Assembly (NCBI GenBank): GCA_951213105.1
Contig: OX578150.1
Location: forward strand, 22,440,522-22,504,521
Length of the DNA: 64,000 nucleotides
Direction of reading: 5' to 3'
From: Amaurobius ferox
Taxonomy: Eukaryota; Arthropoda; Arachnida; Araneae; Amaurobiidae
Each line of letters begins with the position of its first letter. The first letter of the stretch is position 1. The position numbers and the translations under genes are program-made. Under the pieces are notes generated by a model that had not been told where the DNA came from, ran no database searches, and was given only the letters and a program-made list of their open reading frames with translations. Below are positions 25,820 through 37,408 of this stretch, one piece after another.

Positions 25820-26555
25820 CATAATGCAATGACTTTATTTCTTTCAGAATGACAAGAAAAAAAAAAAGAAAAAAAAACTTAATATGGACAAAACATGGTT
25901 TTTGCTACATAACGCAATGACTTTATTTCTTTCAGAATGAAAAAAAAATCTATTGTGAGCAAGCAGTACGTGACTTTCCTTACATAATGCAATGAATTTA
26001 CTTCTTTCACAGCTAAGAAATGATGTGCAGTGTTTTAAAAGTTGAGTTGAACATTTTGCATCTTTTCTAGATGGCAACATGTAAAAACTATTTCAAAAAA
26101 TACTATTAACTTATATTTAGCGTAAATCTAACCTAACAATTATCAATATTGATAGCATTCTCAATAAGCAATAGAGCCCACATATTAAAATATTTTAATA
26201 ATTAATTCAGTAATTTAGCATCATTTTTGAAATTTTGACGACATTTTCGTCAATTTGGCACCCTTTAAAAAAGTCGCTTTCACGATAGAGAAATTAGTCT
26301 CCAAGTTCACCAAATATATTGTCAGGCGTAACAAATAGACGGATAGGAGGACTTTTTTTATATACATAAATAAACGGCTATTGGTAAATTGTTGGCCATC
26401 AAAATACAAACCTATTACACAAAGTACATTCTCTCGTAAATAGAACGAGCTAGATTCACGAGAATGATGTTGAAAAATGTATCGCATAATCCTCCATATG
26501 CGAAATGAAACTATTTCAGTATAGTTTATACTTTTTTAATTTTATGTAATTTTTT
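25820..26555 (-). mobile_element. Family A element, inverted, 3' half (split by B)
   Basis: Three successive inverted copies of the A terminal module (ACATAATGCAATGACTTTA-like, each before a poly-A stretch) and then inverted A interior to about 26555, with GAACGAGCTAGATTCACGAG. The element resumes at 27827 after the B insertion. Confidence 0.6.
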
Positions 26556-26565
26556 AACTTTCCTT

Positions 26566-27821
26566 GCAATACATGGTAATATATAGGAAAAGTATTGGAA
26601 TCATGCCGAAAATCACAACTCGAGTTTTCGACGGATCTACACGTTTCGAGACCTCTAGAATACGAAAAAACTATTTTTAGAGTGACGTCTGTGTGTGTGT
26701 CTGTCTATCTGTGTGTGTCTGTCTGTGTGTGTCTGTCTGTGTGTCTGTGTCTGTCTGTGTGTCTCTGTGTGTGTCTGTCTGTTGTCTGTGCAATGTACGT
26801 ATCCACTCTAACTAAAAAATTAATGGACCGAATTTCATAAAATTTGGTAGGTAAGTCACGTGGATGAGACCCTAGTGCTGATAAGTTTTTGGTAGGATTC
26901 GTAAAAATAAAACCCGCCTTTTTTTTACGAAATGACCCGTAAAAATTTAATGTATCCACTCTAGCTAAAATACTAATTGACCAAATTTCACAAAATTGGG
27001 TAGATAAGTTACTAATTGACCAAATTACTCTGGTGCTGATTAGATACTCTGGTGCTGATTAGAGTTTAGTACGATTCGATGAGACCCTAGTGCTGATAAG
27101 TTTTTGGTAGGATTCGTAAAAATAAAACCCGCCTTTTTTTACGAAATGACCCGTAAAAATTTAATGTATCCACTCTAGCTAAAATACTAATTGACCAAAT
27201 TTCACAAAATTTGGTAGATAAGTTACTAATTGACCAAATTACTCTGGTGCTGATTAGATACTCTGGTGCTGATTAGAGTTTAGTACGATTCGAAAAAGAA
27301 CAACCTGCCCTTTTTTATGAAATGACCTGCAAAAATTTCATGTATCCACCCTAGCTAAAATACTAATTGACCAAATTTCACAAAATTTGGTAGATACTTG
27401 GTATACTTGGGGGATACTCTGGTGCTGATTAGATTTTGGTACAATTCGAAAAAGAACAAACTGCATTTTTTTACGAAATGGCCCGCTAAAATCGCCAAAA
27501 TATAAAAAAAAGACTAAGTAGTGTATGCTCAAATATATCAATTAAATTCTTATTTTATACGAAATTGTTGACGAGGAAAAGAATATAACACACTCCATTA
27601 TACTTTAGGACTAACCGTTTTCAAGATATTTGAGATTTCTTTCATTTTTGTTACGCCGATTTCAGAAAAATGTCCAATTACCAAATAAAAACAAAAAATG
27701 AATTAGAAATGCAAATTTAGTGTTATTTTGTGCAATTAAATTAAATTTAATGAATTATACAAGAAATGAAGAGAAAATGAATATGAGTCGGCAGGGAAAG
27801 TCATGTGTTGCCCACATCAGA
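26566..27821 (+). mobile_element. Family B element, copy 2, inside a family A copy
   Basis: Starts AACTTTCCTTGCAATACATGG and ends ATGTGTTGCCCACATCAGA. A (TGTC)n tract is followed by several ~130-bp modules, each with CTAGCTAAAATACTAATTGA and TCTGGTGCTGATTAGA; a 215-bp block is duplicated (26863-27077, 27078-27292). It splits the inverted A copy. Confidence 0.7.
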
Positions 27822-27826
27822 TTTTT

Positions 27827-28330
27827 ATAATTGTATTTGGAAAATGTGCAATATATCAAGAGAACAGTTCATGCGTTCTAAAGTTTGTACCATTCGTTCT
27901 CTAATGAAATATTACGTATGAAATTATAATTTATGTAACATTATTAAAGGTTTGGATTTTTTAATGTTTTTTTTTTAAATTTTATTTAAAAATTTAGGCG
28001 GGTCTTCAAAGCATTTCATTACGTTAAAAATCAATAGGATTTCAGTGTTTACCGATTCTAATAATCAAACCATCATTCGAAGCGCTCCATTCCCATTCCT
28101 GCATGAAACATCGCATTCAGAGACTCGTGGACAGACACCCATACTAACATATACTGACACTAATATGTATACACACACACATACACACAAACATTACCTC
28201 CAAAACTTTCGATTTGAGCTCAGGTAGGCTTAAAAAGCGTTCTTTTGTCATAAACTCGTATTCGAGTTTTCATCTTCGTTGCAATACTTTTCCATACAAG
28301 TATATACATTATACTATGTATATATGGGAA
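27827..28330 (-). mobile_element. Family A element, inverted, 5' half
   Basis: Continues the split copy: AAAATGTGCAATATATCAAG, CA microsatellite, then degraded CGAATTCGAG words and the terminal hairpin, where a 56-bp unit has been amplified. Confidence 0.6.
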
Positions 28331-28585
28331 GCAAAATTGGTGTACAAGATCCATTGTATATACATTATACTGTGCATATATGGGAAGCAAAATTGGTGTA
28401 CAAGATCCATTGTATATACATTATACTATGTATATATGGGAAGCAAAATTGGTGTACAAGATCCATTGTATATACATTATACTATGTATATATGGGAAGC
28501 AAAATTGGTGTACAAGATCCATTGTATATACATTATACTATATATATATGGGAAGCAAAATTGGTGTACAAGATCCATTGTATAT
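28301..28585. repeat. 56-bp minisatellite, five copies
   Basis: The unit runs from ATACATTATACTATGTATAT through GGGAAGCAAAATTGGTGTAC to AGATCCATTGTAT; copies differ at one or two positions. It arises from the terminal hairpin of the A family. Overlapping frames are an artefact of the repeat. Confidence 0.9.
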
Positions 28586-28596
28586 TTTTACTTTCT

Positions 28597-28990
28597 CATA
28601 CGGTTATATAGTATAGAGAAAGTATTGTTTTATCGAAAATTTTTGAATTCGAGATTTTTATGCCAACATATGTTTTAACACCTCCTGAACACGTTTTGAC
28701 TATTTTTGGAGTGATGTCCGTCTTTCTGTCTGATGCCTGTGCTGTATATGACAGCAGTCACAAATATTAATGTACTTTCACGAAATTTTCTATCTGGCCC
28801 AGTTAAAATATCTGGAACTGCGTAGAATATTTTAAATGTGAGCAAAAACATCGAAATTTATTCGAAATTCTATATATTTTAACATGGCAGCATAGGACAA
28901 AATTTACATAATCATGCATAAAAGGGTTTATTTATGGCTCAAATATCACGAGAATTAACAATTTCAATCGTAAAAAATAGCCGCGATACA
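28597..28990 (+). mobile_element. A-related element, 5' part only
   Basis: Starts with an ACTTTCTCATACGG... AGAGAAAGTATTGT hairpin, CGAAAATTTTTGAATTCGAG and a short TGTCTTTCTGTCTG tract, then diverges from A and B. Possibly a fourth family with the same architecture. Confidence 0.5.
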
Positions 28991-28996
28991 ATTTTT

Positions 28997-29917
28997 ACTT
29001 TCTTTATATAGATATAATGTATAAGGAAAGTATTGTGACTGGATCGAAAATTCGAATTCGAGTTTTCGGCGGGAGGGAACGTTTCAAGCATCCTTGAACA
29101 CGAATCAGACGTTTATGAGGTGATGTCTGTGTGTGTGTGTGTGTGTGTGTCAGTGAGGCTGTGGAGACGATAACTCACGAACGAATGGAGAGATTTGAAT
29201 GAAATTTTGTACAAAAATTACAATCCGTGAATACTGGAAACCTATCGTTTTTAAACACAATCAAATGTTCAGAATCTCCCTAAATTTTCGAGTGACAATT
29301 TGAAAAAATCATCAAAAAATCAAAACCCTTAAAAAAGTTACGTAAATAGATATTTCTTATGTAATTTTTCCTTAGAAAACGATTGACATAAACTTTAGAA
29401 CGCTATCATGAACCGTTCTCGAGATATTGCACATTTTTCAAAAAAATTACAAAAAGTCATATAAAATAGAAAAAAAAAATATATCCTATTGAGAAATATG
29501 TTCACTTTTCATATATAATATCATGCGATAAATTTGGTAACATTATTCTCGTGGATCTGGCTCGTTCCATTCATGAGAAAAGATACTTTGAGTAATACTT
29601 TGTATTTGAACGCCAATAGTCACAATCTGCTATAAGAATAACTTATTTCTCCGTCCATAATGCTTGGCGAGATTTTGGCGACGAATTTGACGTAATGTCG
29701 CCAACTTGGCGACTTTTTTAAATGTTGCCAAATTAACGAAAATCTCGCCAAATGGATGAAAATGACGCTAAATTAAAGAAAATGACGACTAATTGACGAA
29801 AATTCAATATCTTGGAAAGAATATAAGTATCTACTATAAGAATAACCTATTTTTTTACTGTGAAAGTAGTAAATTAATTGCATTATATAAGGAAAGTCAT
29901 ATGCTGCCAACATCAGA
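28997..29917 (+). mobile_element. Family A element, copy 3
   Basis: Near full length: ACTTTCTTTATATAGA hairpin, GAAAATTCGAATTCGAG, (TG)n, GACGATAACTCACGAACGAA block, the GGCGA stem region and the terminus CATATGCTGCCAACATCAGA before a T-run. Confidence 0.75.
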
Positions 29918-29929
29918 TTTTTTTTGTAC

Positions 29930-29995
29930 TTGACGTCACCCCCGGTGTGTGTGTGTGTGTGTAGGGTGGTGGTGGTGGTGGTGGGGTGGGGGGTT
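29930..29995. repeat. TG and GGT simple repeats
   Basis: (TG)n followed by (GGT)n and a G-rich run. Confidence 0.9.
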
Positions 29996-30068
29996 ACACT
30001 GTCAACTATGGTACCAATCGAAAGATTTTGTCGAGCCTTCTAAGATGAAGGCTAAAATTCTATAGTTG

Positions 30069-30140
30069 AAGACCCAGACCGTCCGACTCGTCCGAGGACT
30101 TAGAGCAGCTATTTGGACGGCCGGGCCGTTGATTCGATTG
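30069..30140 (-). mobile_element. Mini-SINE, 72 bp, with 16-bp target duplication
   Basis: Flanked by exact copies of TAAAATTCTATAGTTG at 30053-30068 and 30141-30156. On the minus strand the insert ends CGGACGGTCTGGGTCTT, the 3' domain of the SINE at 2361, preceded by about 15 extra bases not in the other copies. Confidence 0.85.
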
Positions 30141-30156
30141 TAAAATTCTATAGTTG

Positions 30157-30507
30157 TAATCATTTACACTAACAACACCGATTTTTCAAATATTTTCTTG
30201 TAAAATTAAAAGAAAAAGAATTCTGGTATGAAAAAGTCGAGTTGGGCTACATCCTAGTGAATTAGCATTGATCACGCATATTTGAATTGGGCACTATTGG
30301 CAGTCAAAACATAATGTATTATTTATAATCTATATAAATAAATTGAAAATCTGTCTCTGTGTGTGTTTGCTTATTTGTTTGTTTTTCTCATCATTTGTTT
30401 GTTTGTCTCATCACTGTTACACGCGAGACCTGGAATAGCTCCACTTAAAACTTAATCCATGTTTCGAGTTCCTAGGATCAGAAGATATTGAGATATCAAT
30501 AAAACAA
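30157..30507. other. No gene seen
   Basis: AT-rich; a short TTTG/TGTG-rich stretch near 30355-30410. Confidence 0.4.
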
Positions 30508-31470
30508 GAACGATCAATCATGCATAAAGCATTGATTATGAAACACTTTCCAAGTGAAATGCAATTTTATTTAAACATCTCTAAAATGCGATACATTCAG
30601 CGCTGATATATTTTAAATTATCATAGTATTACAGTAATTTATTATATTTGAAAACTTCAAACTTTACCGAAAAAATGAACTTTATTAAAATAACGTCATC
30701 GAAATGTCACATATTCAAATGACGTCATGACAAATCGTCTAACTCTCTATGTAAAAGCAATGAATGTTTCATTCATATCCCTTTTACTCAGAATCAAATA
30801 ATGTTGAGTGAAAAAAATTTCAGCAATTCTTATACAACTCATCTTACAATCACTTGTTTACATTCTGCATTCATTACAATTAGGCTTAGTTGCAGAAATA
30901 ATCAAAGTTTGATGATCATTTAAACTAAAAAATATTGTAATTGCTTGAGCACAGAATTTAGATGCACAGAAAATACACAAAAATAAAGCGGTTTTAGGAT
31001 GGATGCAACACTAAATATAAATTTAAAAGAACTTTAAAAGTCACTATTTTTATACTGGGAAAAGAAAAAAAGATAGATGCCATATTTTGTATAATATGAG
31101 TGTCATTATTATTTTAATTTTTATTTAAAAACTACTGAACATGTTTTGCTGAAATTTATTTTTGTATTTTATGGGATAATTTGAATATTTCCTAAAATTT
31201 TGGAAGCAATGTGTGCTTTTTAACTTCGCTTAAAAATGTTTGATTAATTTGGTCCCGTAGAGTTCAATGTATTTCACTTTTTCAACCCGGGTTCAATCCG
31301 AAAGTAATTCGGTGATATTATTCATTTACATTCCCATACGTCCAGCAGACCGTCTCAAAAACATACTAAAATTTCATTTTGATAAAGTCATTTCTACGGC
31401 AGTTATTGTGCGAACGGACAGACAGACAGAATGAACAAAGTCATAAATACTTTTCAATTACGTTGGAAAG
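30508..31470 (+). repeat. Dispersed repeat family C, copy 2
   Basis: Starts with a hairpin around GATCAATCATGC/GCATTGATT, then AAACACTTTCCA; ends GACAGACAGACAG... GTTGGAAAGTGCT. The AACACTTTCCA word is inverted at the far end. Contains AATGACGTCATGAC. Non-coding. Confidence 0.7.
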
Positions 31471-32060
31471 TGCTAAAAACGTACAATTAAACTTTCCATA
31501 AAGATATCATTATGCAGACAATATATTTTCCGCTAATTTATTTGAGGAAATTTATATCATGTCACTTAGCAACAGAATTAAATCTAATACGGGAGACAAT
31601 TTTTATTAAATATTTTCTAATTTAAATGGTAAAGAAATATATATAAAATAAATGTTATCGAAATTGCATTTTTGACTAGATTATTTCAATTACTGCCTTA
31701 AGGTTTAAAGATTCCGGGGATTATTGATATTTTCAATGTCTTACGTCATCTGTTTTACTTTGTCAATGATTTTTTAAATTCTTGTATTGTAGACCGGGTT
31801 TAATACACGGGTATATTTTCTAATTTAAAAGAATTTAAGTAATACGATATATCTTCCAATACAATTTTAGCTGTTTCATTTTGACATATATTGATTCATT
31901 TTGACATATATTGATTCAATTGTTTTGTAAATTTGTTTAGAAACGGGACCAGAATGTTTTATTTTTTATATCTGCTTGTGACGATAATTTTATATAGCGA
32001 GAACAGAGATGTTTAAAATTAATTTCAGGAGCATTAATTTAAATATTTTAATATAATGTT
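31471..32060 (-). repeat. Dispersed repeat family E, inverted copy
   Basis: Inverse similarity to 6010-6614 and 8714-9560 (for example GATATCATTATGCAGACAAT and AACGGGACCAGAATGTTTTA). It adjoins family C as at 6-9 kb, so C and E probably belong to one element. Confidence 0.6.
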
Positions 32061-32295
32061 TTAATTAACAATAACAATTAGAATACTATAGGAATTTGTA
32101 CATGATTGTGAATCTTAAGTTTCTATATATTTTATATTCCGTACGAAGAACTGGTAAATTGCTAGTCTCAAACTAAAGCTTTATAAAAATGCAATTGACA
32201 TTTAATGAATTATGAATATTTGGCGAATTCTTGGGAGTCAAAATCCAAAAACATTACAAAAGTATCTTCGTCCGTATTGAGACCATTTACACATA

Positions 32296-33020
32296 CGTCA
32301 TAATAAGGCTCCTCTATATACGAGCTGACTCATCAAGCATATTGAAGCCCACCGTAGCTGGAAACGCAATCCATTAGCATTAGCTCTATTCGTATTTCCA
32401 CTTTAGGAAGTATTATTGAAATAATTATGGATGGTTATTTTGCACCGAACTGCTCTAATCATTCTAGAAATGATTTTAGGCTATTTCGTTTTTCTAGAAA
32501 CGAAGAAAGAAGAAAACAATGGCTAATAAATAATCGGCGCGATAATTGGATACCCGATACTGGAGCATACTTATGCGAGGTAAGTTCTACAATATTCTAA
32601 TTGAAACTTCTCTTTTTATATAAATTATTTATTTTAAACACTTATTTTATAATTTCTGTAACTGTAATATGAGTTATTAATAATTTTTAGTTGTTATAGT
32701 CTTATCTTAGGACACTTGGTTTGTAATGTAAACATCACCTTGAATGCATTATACTGTCTGCCAAACCTAGAAGAAAATAGCTTCAAATTATATATATATA
32801 TATAATTTGAAGCTATATATATATATTAAAGATTTATTGCTGTTACACCAATATCTTTCAGTTTTATACACTTTGTTGTATTTTTAGATCATAATGAATC
32901 ACAGAATTGATGAATCCTACTATCAACAAACTGTCGCCAAGTGGGAAACTTGCCATGTTATAGTAATTATGCAAACATAAGCTAAAATGGTAAATAAATC
33001 GAAATACGTTTATCATAATA
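32296..33020 (+). repeat. Left arm of THAP-exon inverted duplication
   Basis: Pairs with 33178-33880. Starts near ACGTCATAATAAGGCTCCTC and ends AAATCGAAATACGTTTATCA. Identity is high with scattered differences; a 36-bp palindrome (32778-32813) is specific to this arm. Confidence 0.85.
32427..32579 (+). CDS. THAP-domain first exon, copy 1 (zinc ligand lost)
   Basis: ATG then 51 open codons to a GAG|GTAAGT splice donor. The peptide has the THAP layout: APNCSNHS, then FRLFRF, RRKQWLINNRRDNW and GAYLCE, giving the second Cys of the C2CH zinc site (residue 9) and the third Cys (50); the final H-F would lie in the next exon. The first Cys is Tyr here (residue 4) but Cys in copy 2. THAP domains bind DNA in host regulators and in P-element-type transposases. 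No second exon is identified in the spacer, so the gene is incomplete. It is most likely a transposon-derived or duplicated gene fragment. Confidence 0.75.
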
Positions 33021-33177
33021 GCTACTTAATGAACACCTATTGTTTGAAAATCTTTGATGAAAAAAAGCCGAGCTCAGAAGGGTTATTATTAGTATTTTCC
33101 TCTTTAAATACAAAGTAGTTAACAAACTTTCAAATATGTGAGACAAACATTCATACATGCTATTAAAAAACCTTTTA
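33021..33177. other. Spacer of the THAP palindrome
   Basis: About 157 bp separating the two arms; no exon with a THAP continuation is seen. Confidence 0.6.
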
Positions 33178-33880
33178 TGATAAACGTATTTCGATTTATT
33201 TACCATTTTAGCTTATGTTTGCATAATTACTATAACATGGCAAGTTTTCCACTTGGCGACAATTTGTTGATAGTAGAATTCACCAATTTTGTGATTCATT
33301 ATGATCTAAAAATACAACAAAGTGTATAAAACTTGAAAGATATTGGGGTAACAGGAATAAATCTTTAATATATATATGTAAAATTTGAAGCTATTTTCTT
33401 CTAGGTTTGGAAGACTGTATAATGCATTCAAGGTGATGTTTACATTGCAAACCAAGTGTCCTCAGATAAGACTATAACAACTAAAAATCATTAATAATCC
33501 ATATTACAGTTACAGAAATTATAAAATAAGTGTTTAAAATAAATACTTTATATAAAAAACGAAGTTTCAATTAGAATATTGTAGAACTTACCTCGCACAA
33601 GTATGCTCCAGTACCGGGTATCCAATTATCGCGCCGACTATTTATTAGCCATTGTTTTCTCCTTTTCTCGTTTCTATGAAAGCGAAATAGCCCAAAACCC
33701 TTTTTAGAATGACTAGAGCAGTTCGGTGCAGAACATCCACCCATAATTATTTCAATAATACTTAATAAAGTGAAAATGCGAATAGAGCTAATGCTAATGG
33801 ATTGCTCTTCCAGCTATGGTGGGCTTCAATATGCTTGATAAGTCAGCCTGTAGTAGAGGAGCTCTACGTCATAATGTGAC
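33178..33880 (-). repeat. Right arm of THAP-exon inverted duplication
   Basis: Reverse complement of the left arm. Its outer end holds TGACGTCA and ATGACGTAG, partly shared with the left arm, consistent with a CRE-type promoter upstream of each exon. Confidence 0.85.
33592..33744 (-). CDS. THAP-domain first exon, copy 2 (intact ligands)
   Basis: Minus strand, ATG at 33742-33744, 51 codons to the same GAG|GTAAGT donor. It begins MGGCSAPNCSSHSKK, giving Cys4 and Cys9, then FGLFRF, RRKQWLINSRRDNW, PGTGAYLCE. The domain core Cys-x4-Cys...Cys is complete apart from the downstream His and conserved AVPTIF-like box expected in exon 2. Compared with copy 1, differences fall mainly at non-core positions and no stop has arisen in either, which hints that the duplication is young or that the sequence was constrained. 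Confidence 0.75.
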
Positions 33881-34014
33881 GTCACGGTTTCTTTACGCTG
33901 CCATGTTGACGACATAAACTCTGATGTGGTAATGGATCCATTCATGATATCGTCTCAAATACAAATTGAAACGTGCTCTTCGGCGAAAACCCGAATTCGA
34001 AACATTACATTGCA
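33881..34014. other. Flank of THAP palindrome
   Basis: No feature beyond the CRE word at its left border. Confidence 0.3.
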
Positions 34015-34524
34015 TGTAATTTTTCAATAAATTTATTTGAAAAATGTGCAATATGAAAAATGCCGAAAAAGGTTCCTGTTAACATTCCAAAAATTGCGTC
34101 ATTCATTTTGTAATGAAACATTTTGGAATGATTCATAATTTATTTATCGTAATTGAAGATTTTGACTTTTTAATGACTTTTTTCCAAAACTTCATCGGGT
34201 TTGAGTCAATAGGGTTTGAGTATTCATTGCTTGTAATAATTGTACCAAGTTGCGTTTGAAACAATCCATTCATTCACGAAATATCACATGTACATACACA
34301 AACACACTCATACACACACACACAAATACACTCTCTCACACACACATGCATACACACATGCATACATACACAAACACACATACATACAAACATCACCCCA
34401 TAAGCATTTGATTCGATGTCAGAGATGCTTGAGACGTGCTCTTCAAGTCGATAACCCGTAATTCGAATTTTCGATCATGTCACAATACTTTCTCTGTGCA
34501 TTATACTATGTATGTAGGGAAAGT
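34015..34524 (-). mobile_element. Family A element, inverted partial copy
   Basis: Contains AAAATGTGCAATATGAAAAA, a CA-rich microsatellite and the terminal hairpin CTTTCTCTGTGCATTATACT... GTAGGGAAAGT. Lacks the terminus at its left. Confidence 0.6.
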
Positions 34525-35327
34525 AAAAAGCTCTATCAAGTTGTAGATTTTTATATAATCTATGCACACAAAATGTGTGATGTTTATTTATGATGTCTTT
34601 CACAAAGTGATACACAAACCGACATCTTATCAAAGGTGTTCGAAATATATTCACCAAGTCTTTTAGCGTGTTTTGCGTTAAAATCACGAATTTAAAAAAA
34701 TTGGTTGAAACAATACTTTCTCTGTACAGTAAACTAATACATTCTCTGTATAGTAAAAATGCAATACTCAACTAACAAATTTAATTAAATACATAAAATT
34801 AGAGAAATTGCTTAATTAGATCATTAATCACTGCCTGCACTTATGGTTAATTAATATAAGATTACGCCTTTAGGGCGGCATCCAATCAAATGTCTTTAGC
34901 TGTGATGTCATTGGGAGGAGATTCTGTTGTCAAATTACAAAACGCTTTCGGATAAAAGATTTAGAAAAAAAATTATTTTTAGTTGTCAACTTTTTAGAAT
35001 ATAAGTATATATGATCTGTGATCATACAAAATCTTCCATTTTCAACTAATAACGAGAAATTTTCTATTTCGTTTACCGAATTTGCATTAATACGGTTATG
35101 TCGGACAAATTAATAAATCGAAATTACTTGAAATATTTACAATTGAATAACTATTAAGCTATTTTTTTTAGAAACTAATACTGATTTATGTTCCAGCCAC
35201 TTCATTTCATTCAGAATTTTATAACATTTATGTGTGTTAAATGGCAACACTGGTAATCATAGCTCAGAGGATAGTATTCTCATAAAACTCCGAGCGCATT
35301 CTCTGCCAATGGTATTATAAATGAGAC
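34525..35327. other. No gene seen
   Basis: AT-rich; short ACTTTCTCTGTA words near 34710-34755 may be remains of A termini. Confidence 0.4.
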
Positions 35328-36302
35328 GTCAAACAAGAACAAGAAAGATCAATTATGCATAAAGTATTGATTATAAAACACTTTCCGACTGAAAGGCAAT
35401 TCTTTTTAAAGATCTCTAAAACGTGATATATTCAGGGTTGATATATTTTAAACACAATAATTTATTAAATAAAAATTTATACAATAATTTCTACAATAAT
35501 TTACGATATTTGGAAACTTGAAACTTCAACGAAAAAAAATGAACTTTATTCAAATGACGTCATCGAAATATAAATTGTCTGGCTCTCTATGTAAAAGCAA
35601 TGAATATTTCATTCATATCACTTTTATTCCAGACTCCAGAGCTAAATAATTTTGTGTGAAAAAAATTCAGCAATTTCTATACAACTCATCTTACAATCGC
35701 TAGTTTACAGTCTGCATCCATTAAAATTATGTTTCGTCATAGAAATAATCAAAATTTGATGATTATTTAAACTATTGAAGATATTGTGATTGCTTTGGCA
35801 CAGAATATAAATGCACAGAAAATACGCAAAAATAAAGCGCTTTAAGTACGGATGCAATACTAAATATAAATGTAAAAGTGCTTTAAAAATTACGATTTTT
35901 GGACTGGGAAAAAAAAGATGGATGCCATATTTTATTTTAAAGTGGGTCACGTGATCTTATATTAGATATAATTTTAAAGTGTAATTATAATTAAAAAAAA
36001 TTTTTGAGAAACTACCGAACATATTTTGCCGAAATTTCTTTTATACATTTTATGGGATATTTTTAACATTTCCTTAAAATTCCTAGTAGGGGTTCAATGT
36101 ATTTCACTTTTTCAACCCGTGTTCAATCTAAAACTAATTGGGCGATATTATTCATTTGCATGCCCATATGTTCCACAGAGGGTCTCAACAACATACTAAA
36201 AGTTCATTTTAATAAGTTGTCGTGTGAACGGACAGACAGACGGACAGAATGAACAAGGTCATACACACTTTTCAATTATGCTGGAAAGTGTTAAAAATGA
36301 AC
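35328..36302 (+). repeat. Dispersed repeat family C, copy 3
   Basis: Same order of landmarks as copy 2: GATCAATTATGCATAAAGTA, AAACACTTTCC, ATGACGTCATCG, CTTTTTCAACCCG, GACAGACAGACGGACAGAA, GCTGGAAAGTGTT. Confidence 0.7.
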
Positions 36303-37408
36303 AAAGTTAGACATGCAGGCAGTGGCGTAACTAATATTAAGCGTGGTTAAACCTTCGACCAGAGATATAGGTAGACTGCGCATTGCTATTCAGAAGAGAT
36401 TGAAAACATGACCACTGCATGTATCACGTGACTTATGGTCGAACACTCCCAGACTTGGCTACTTATTGCCCCGCTTGGCGCTTTAAAATAATTTTTTTTC
36501 ACTGGATTAAAATAGTGCTGAATACCTCTTACGTTTCTGATGTATTTAAAAATACATATTGGTTAGGTCCTAACTGATCAAGTTCTATTAATTACAGTAA
36601 CTGTTTCTGCTACAATTCTGTAGCAACTGTTTCTACTACAAAGTAATTGTCTCTGCTACAATTCTCAAGAAAAATTATATTTACGGCCATACACTGTATT
36701 TATTTTTATAAGTCTGGAAAAATATAGCTCAGCAAAAAATATCAATTTTAAATGTGTACTTACTAATATTTATATAAATTTCTTGGGAGTTATTAATCAT
36801 TTCATAGTATTATATGGCATGAAAACATTGTCAGGGGGAAAGAGTATGAAAATGTAAACAATCCAAGTTGGCGTAAAAAAAATGTCGCCAAGAGAGAAAG
36901 CTAGGCGTATTAAAAGTCTCACTTTTATTTTATTTTTCTCTTCTAATTTTAAGCATTTATAGAGGTGCAGTTTATGAAAGTACACAAACATATATAAAAT
37001 GTTTTATTTTAAAAATAATTACAAGGCTATACATTATTTACAAAGCCAGAAAATCTACTTTTATTATAGGAAGGCATGGTCGCACATGCCAATTAACTCT
37101 TTATTTTATATCAAATATGTTTCAAAATGAATGGAAACGACTTACCTGTGAAACGTAGTGTCTCCACTTTTGATAAACTTTGACGTACATCCATATGCAG
37201 CGCAGGATATTACCATATTTTGCTTAAAAGTAAAAGCAAACGTGCGATGTGCATTCTCGCTTTCGGAAACGTAATGCAATTGCAATGGAAGGAGATATGC
37301 GCAAGAAAATATGCGCATAGGGGAGTGCCTAAGTCATGTGACTTAGTTCAGTGGTCACGGAAAGGTTGCCATAAGTCTCTCTACCTGAATTTCACCTCGA
37401 TGGGTTAA
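36303..37408. other. No gene seen; possible transposon end
   Basis: CAGTGGCGTAACTAATATTA at 36320 resembles the end of a DNA transposon, but no matching second end is found. The frame at 37220-37408 has no support. Confidence 0.3.

Noticed and set aside
24568..25832. Two overlapping plus-strand frames of 406 and 418 codons and a minus frame of 118
   Set aside because: All are read-throughs of a 21-bp tandem repeat; the heptad periodicity follows from 21 = 7 x 3.
28214..28678. 154-codon plus frame with IHYTMYIWEAK repeats
   Set aside because: Generated by a 56-bp minisatellite; the other two frames are similarly open.
36320..36500. CAGTGGCGTAACTA as a hAT or CACTA end
   Set aside because: No second end or target duplication could be found.
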